The notes under the pieces were generated by a model, which was not told the origin of the DNA, did not search any database, and saw only the letters and a list, made by a program, of their open reading frames with translations. A stretch of 64,000 nucleotides of DNA. Origin: Chryseobacterium viscerum. Its GTDB lineage: Bacteria; Bacteroidota; Bacteroidia; Flavobacteriales; Weeksellaceae. This document shows positions 61,595 to 64,000 of the stretch, piece after piece (positions within the stretch are counted from its first letter, which is position 1; every line of letters begins with the position of its first letter). Location: contig NZ_PPEG02000005.1 in the NCBI RefSeq assembly GCF_002899945.2, positions 310,001 to 374,000 on the forward strand. Direction: 5' to 3'. The translations under genes were made by a program, and so were the position numbers.

Positions 61595-63028
61595 TTATTT
61601 TTTCTGAGCGAGAAGAGCTTCTATTTTAGTGATCATAGTAGAACCATTTGTATTTTGTGGATCCAGTTCAAGAGATTTTTTATAATTTTTTAATGCCAAA
61701 GGATAGTTTTTAGCATTGAAATAACCTTCTCCCAGGCTGTCATAAGCACCTCCGGATTGTGGATGTTCCTTTACATTTAATTCAAAAACTCTAACAGCGT
61801 CATCCACTCTTGAACCTCTCATTAAAATATACCCAATATTATTCAATGTCCCGTCAAAATCCCATTTTGGATTCTTCGCCTTAATAGAATAGTAGTTTTT
61901 TTCTGCGTTTGGATTGTTGGCTTTGGCAAATCCGGCAATAATGGATTCTTCAGCAATAGAGTAGGCATCTGTAAGCTTTTTATCAATAATGGATGCAACA
62001 TGATTGACAATATGATATTGTGCCGGGAAAAAATTATATCCATTTGACATCATAATAATGGCCATGTTATTCTGTGGGAACACTCTGTAAGCGCTTACAT
62101 TTCCACCAGAAAAGCCATAAGAAGGAATATTGTTTGCTTTGCTGATCTCCCAGCCGTAGGCAAAAGAATCTTTTTTGTTTCCATAATCAAACGGTTTCCA
62201 CATCATTTCTTTTGTGTTTTGATTCAGGAAATCGTTTTTGCTGAGATGGCTGCTCCATTGTAAAAAAGCGGGAAGGGTAATGGCCAATCCATTTCCGGAA
62301 TGTGATCTTACGCCGTTGTCAAATGGCGTTTTCTCATATTGTTTTGTTTCATTGTTGTAGTTGTATTTCTGAACTCTGTTGGGAATCTGCTCAAGAGAAT
62401 TTGATGAGAAATAGACCTGGTTTTTTACATCAGAAAATTGATTGTTTATAATAAAATCATCGAAAGACTTCCCTGTAATCTTTTCTATGATCATGGTAAG
62501 CAGCATGTAATTCGTTTGATTGTATCTGAATTCATTTCCTGTTTTAAAATCCATTTTTTCTTTGGAAAGACGTTCAATAACCTTTGCATTGGAATCATTA
62601 ACCGAAATATCCTCAAAAGCAATAAAATTTGGAATTCCGGAAGAATGCGTCAGCAGGTTTTTTACTTTTACATCCTGCCATTCTTTGGGTAGATTTTCAA
62701 CGTACTTTGATACATTATCTTCCAAAGATAATTTTCCCTGCTCAATCAGTTGAAAAATACCGACATTGGCGGTTAATTTTGAAGTAGAGTATATCCTAAA
62801 CATCGAACTGGGGCTTACTTTTTTGAGGTCTTCCAGATTTTCCGTTCCGTAATATTGCTCGAAAATTACTTTGCCGTCTTTTATAATTCCAAGAGCCAGT
62901 CCCGGGATTTTATTGTTCTTCATTGCTTCTTTCACATAGCTGTCAATCAATTTAGACTGATTGGTTTGCTGCGAAAAAGTGGCCGTGGAAATATGTAATG
63001 CAAATGCTGCTAAAAGAATTTGTTTCAT
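61595..63028 (-). CDS. Secreted serine hydrolase (beta-lactamase/PBP fold) with TPR tail
   Basis: 477 residues from the ATG at 63028, giving a signal peptide (ILLAAFALHISTATFSQQ); an upstream in-frame start at 63082 exists. The nucleophile motif is RIYSTSKLTANVG (S-x-x-K) and a Tyr is in FRYNQTNYMLLTMI. The C-terminal about 110 residues carry two TPR-like units ending YDSLGEGYFNAKNYPLALKNYKKSLELDPQ. It belongs to the serine-hydrolase group that includes esterases and D-peptidases; true beta-lactamase activity is unlikely without a clear KTG triad. Confidence 0.85.
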   Translation of the reverse strand: MKQILLAAFALHISTATFSQQTNQSKLIDSYVKEAMKNNKIPGLALGIIKDGKVIFEQYYGTENLEDLKKVSPSSMFRIYSTSKLTANVGIFQLIEQGKLSLEDNVSKYVENLPKEWQDVKVKNLLTHSSGIPNFIAFEDISVNDSNAKVIERLSKEKMDFKTGNEFRYNQTNYMLLTMIIEKITGKSFDDFIINNQFSDVKNQVYFSSNSLEQIPNRVQKYNYNNETKQYEKTPFDNGVRSHSGNGLAITLPAFLQWSSHLSKNDFLNQNTKEMMWKPFDYGNKKDSFAYGWEISKANNIPSYGFSGGNVSAYRVFPQNNMAIIMMSNGYNFFPAQYHIVNHVASIIDKKLTDAYSIAEESIIAGFAKANNPNAEKNYYSIKAKNPKWDFDGTLNNIGYILMRGSRVDDAVRVFELNVKEHPQSGGAYDSLGEGYFNAKNYPLALKNYKKSLELDPQNTNGSTMITKIEALLAQKK

Positions 63029-63136
63029 GTGTGGATAATTCGGGTTTATGGTTCTTATATAAGACAATTGAATGACACCCACTGTTACATTGTTTGTAAG
63101 TTATTTGTATAAAATGTTCAGTTTTTTCCAATAAAA

Positions 63137-63161
63137 AAACCTTCGAGTTAATCGAAGGTTT
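63137..63161 (-). terminator. Terminator after the E2 gene
   Basis: A 10-bp stem (AAACCTTCGA / TCGAAGGTTT) with a 5-nt loop and T run on the minus strand, 46 bases past the stop. Confidence 0.85.
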
Positions 63162-63206
63162 AGTATGTAAAATCGGCAAAATTACTTATTGCTGATTAGT
63201 CATTAC

Positions 63207-64000
63207 TTATATTTCTGTGTTCAGATCCCAGTTTTGAAGGTAGTCGTGAACGTGCTTCAGCATCATTCCTCCTAAAGATCCGTCTACTACTCTGTGGTCA
63301 TAAGAGTGAGACATAAACATTAGGTTTCTGATTGCGATTACATCTCCGTCAGCTGTTTCAAGAACTGCAGGCTTCTTAACGATAGCTCCGATGGCTAAGA
63401 TAGCTACCTGAGGCTGAGGAATGATCGGCGTTCCCATAAGGTTTCCGAAGCTTCCTACGTTAGAAATTGTATACGTTGCTCCCTGAGTATCTTCAGGTCT
63501 TAATTTTTTGTTTCTTGCTCTGTAAGCCAGGTCGTTGATTGCTTTTGCAAGACCTGAAAGAGATAGCTGATCTGCATTTTTGATAACAGGAACAATAAGG
63601 TTTCCGTCTGGAAGGGCAGTCGCCATACCGATGTTGATGTTTTTCTTTTTGATGATATTCTCACCATTGATAGAAACATTGATCATTGGGAAATCCTGGA
63701 TTGCTTTCACTACCGCTTTTACGAAAATTGGCATGAACGTAAGTTTTTCACCTTCACGTTTTTCGAAAACTGCTTTATTTTTATTTCTCCATTTTACAAC
63801 GTTGGTAACGTCTGTTTCGATGAAAGAAGTCACGTGTGGAGCAATTTGTTTTGCTTTTACCATGTTCTCAGCGATGATTTTTCTCATTCTGTCCATTGGA
63901 ATGATCTCATCACCTGCACTTACCGGGATAGTCGCTGCCGGAGCAGTTGCCGTTGGTTTTGGAGTTGAAGCTGCTTGTACAGGAGCTGCCTGCTGAACCG
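63207..64000 (-). CDS. 2-oxo-acid dehydrogenase E2 (C-terminal part, cut by window edge)
   Basis: The visible 264 residues are the linker (AAPVQAASTPKPTATAPAATI) and the catalytic acyltransferase domain from MDRMRKIIAENMVKAKQIAPHVTSF to the end. The active site is SHSYDHRVVDGSLGGMML (DHRxxDG). The lipoyl and E1/E3-binding domains lie outside the window. The sequence differs from SucB at 45462, so this is a pyruvate or branched-chain E2; which one cannot be decided here. Confidence 0.93.
   Translation of the reverse strand, partial: VQQAAPVQAASTPKPTATAPAATIPVSAGDEIIPMDRMRKIIAENMVKAKQIAPHVTSFIETDVTNVVKWRNKNKAVFEKREGEKLTFMPIFVKAVVKAIQDFPMINVSINGENIIKKKNINIGMATALPDGNLIVPVIKNADQLSLSGLAKAINDLAYRARNKKLRPEDTQGATYTISNVGSFGNLMGTPIIPQPQVAILAIGAIVKKPAVLETADGDVIAIRNLMFMSHSYDHRVVDGSLGGMMLKHVHDYLQNWDLNTEI

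Overview
The window looks like a chromosomal segment of a Flavobacteriia bacterium, most likely Chryseobacterium or a close Weeksellaceae relative. The evidence is low-GC DNA, Bacteroidota-type promoter boxes (TAnnTTTG, with TTG about 20 bases upstream in the clearest cases), a double-glycine leader peptide beginning MKNLKKLSREKLSKLSGG, SHOCT/PH-domain paralogues, and housekeeping proteins of Bacteroidota type. I saw no rRNA, tRNA, CRISPR array, phage or transposase gene. Assignment to genus is inference.

Layout. 0-8 kb holds mostly minus-strand single genes: a DnaJ-domain protein cut by the window edge, a retropepsin-like protease, VOC, DUF2306 and DUF2750 proteins, a NudK-type Nudix hydrolase, a TIGR01777 epimerase, an HPP membrane protein and a PL7 alginate-lyase-like secreted enzyme. 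8.7-11.6 kb holds ssb, an HRDC protein, a small secreted protein and hisS on the plus strand. 11.7-17.5 kb is an accessory-looking plus-strand island: three PH-like/SHOCT proteins (two with N-terminal zinc-knuckle domains), a GNAT acetyltransferase, a leucine-rich-repeat protein, a membrane protein, a methyltransferase, and a decayed fragment of a second methyltransferase copy.

18.0-22.7 kb is a complete cyanophycin locus: isoaspartyl peptidase/asparaginase (iaaA-like), cyanophycinase (cphB) and, divergently, cyanophycin synthetase (cphA). It could make the Asp-Arg storage polymer, cut it to dipeptides and hydrolyse those. A TPR/HTH regulator and a class C beta-lactamase lipoprotein with a possible BlaI/MecI-type operator follow.

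26.3-33.0 kb is the most unusual part. It is a minus-strand cluster of three ATP-grasp or ATP-grasp-like proteins, a YbdK/GCS2-type carboxylate-amine ligase, a class I glutamine amidotransferase and a small esterase, with a M17 aminopeptidase upstream. It also contains a small gene interrupted by an in-frame TGA. This composition points to synthesis of an unknown amide-linked metabolite or peptide. 34.7-41.2 kb is glycogen metabolism (a CBM48-like/esterase fusion divergent from glgB-glgA-lipoprotein-glgC). 41.4-47.8 kb holds a SRPBCC protein, sucA-sucB, apaG and an exonuclease.

48-50.5 kb carries a glycosyltransferase, a lipid A-type acyltransferase and a thioredoxin-fold protein. At 50.5 kb there is a Cys-rich double-glycine peptide, then an aldehyde dehydrogenase. 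52.4-57.6 kb is a tripartite efflux operon (TolC, HlyD, 14-TM MFS) with a divergent AraC regulator. 57.9-59.2 kb is rpsF-rpsR-rplI. After that come a ClC channel, an unknown protein, a serine hydrolase with a TPR tail, and a 2-oxo-acid dehydrogenase E2 cut by the right edge. Several intergenic gaps hold repeats: a 12-copy octamer tandem, long inverted repeats, and purine/pyrimidine-asymmetric quasi-repeats.
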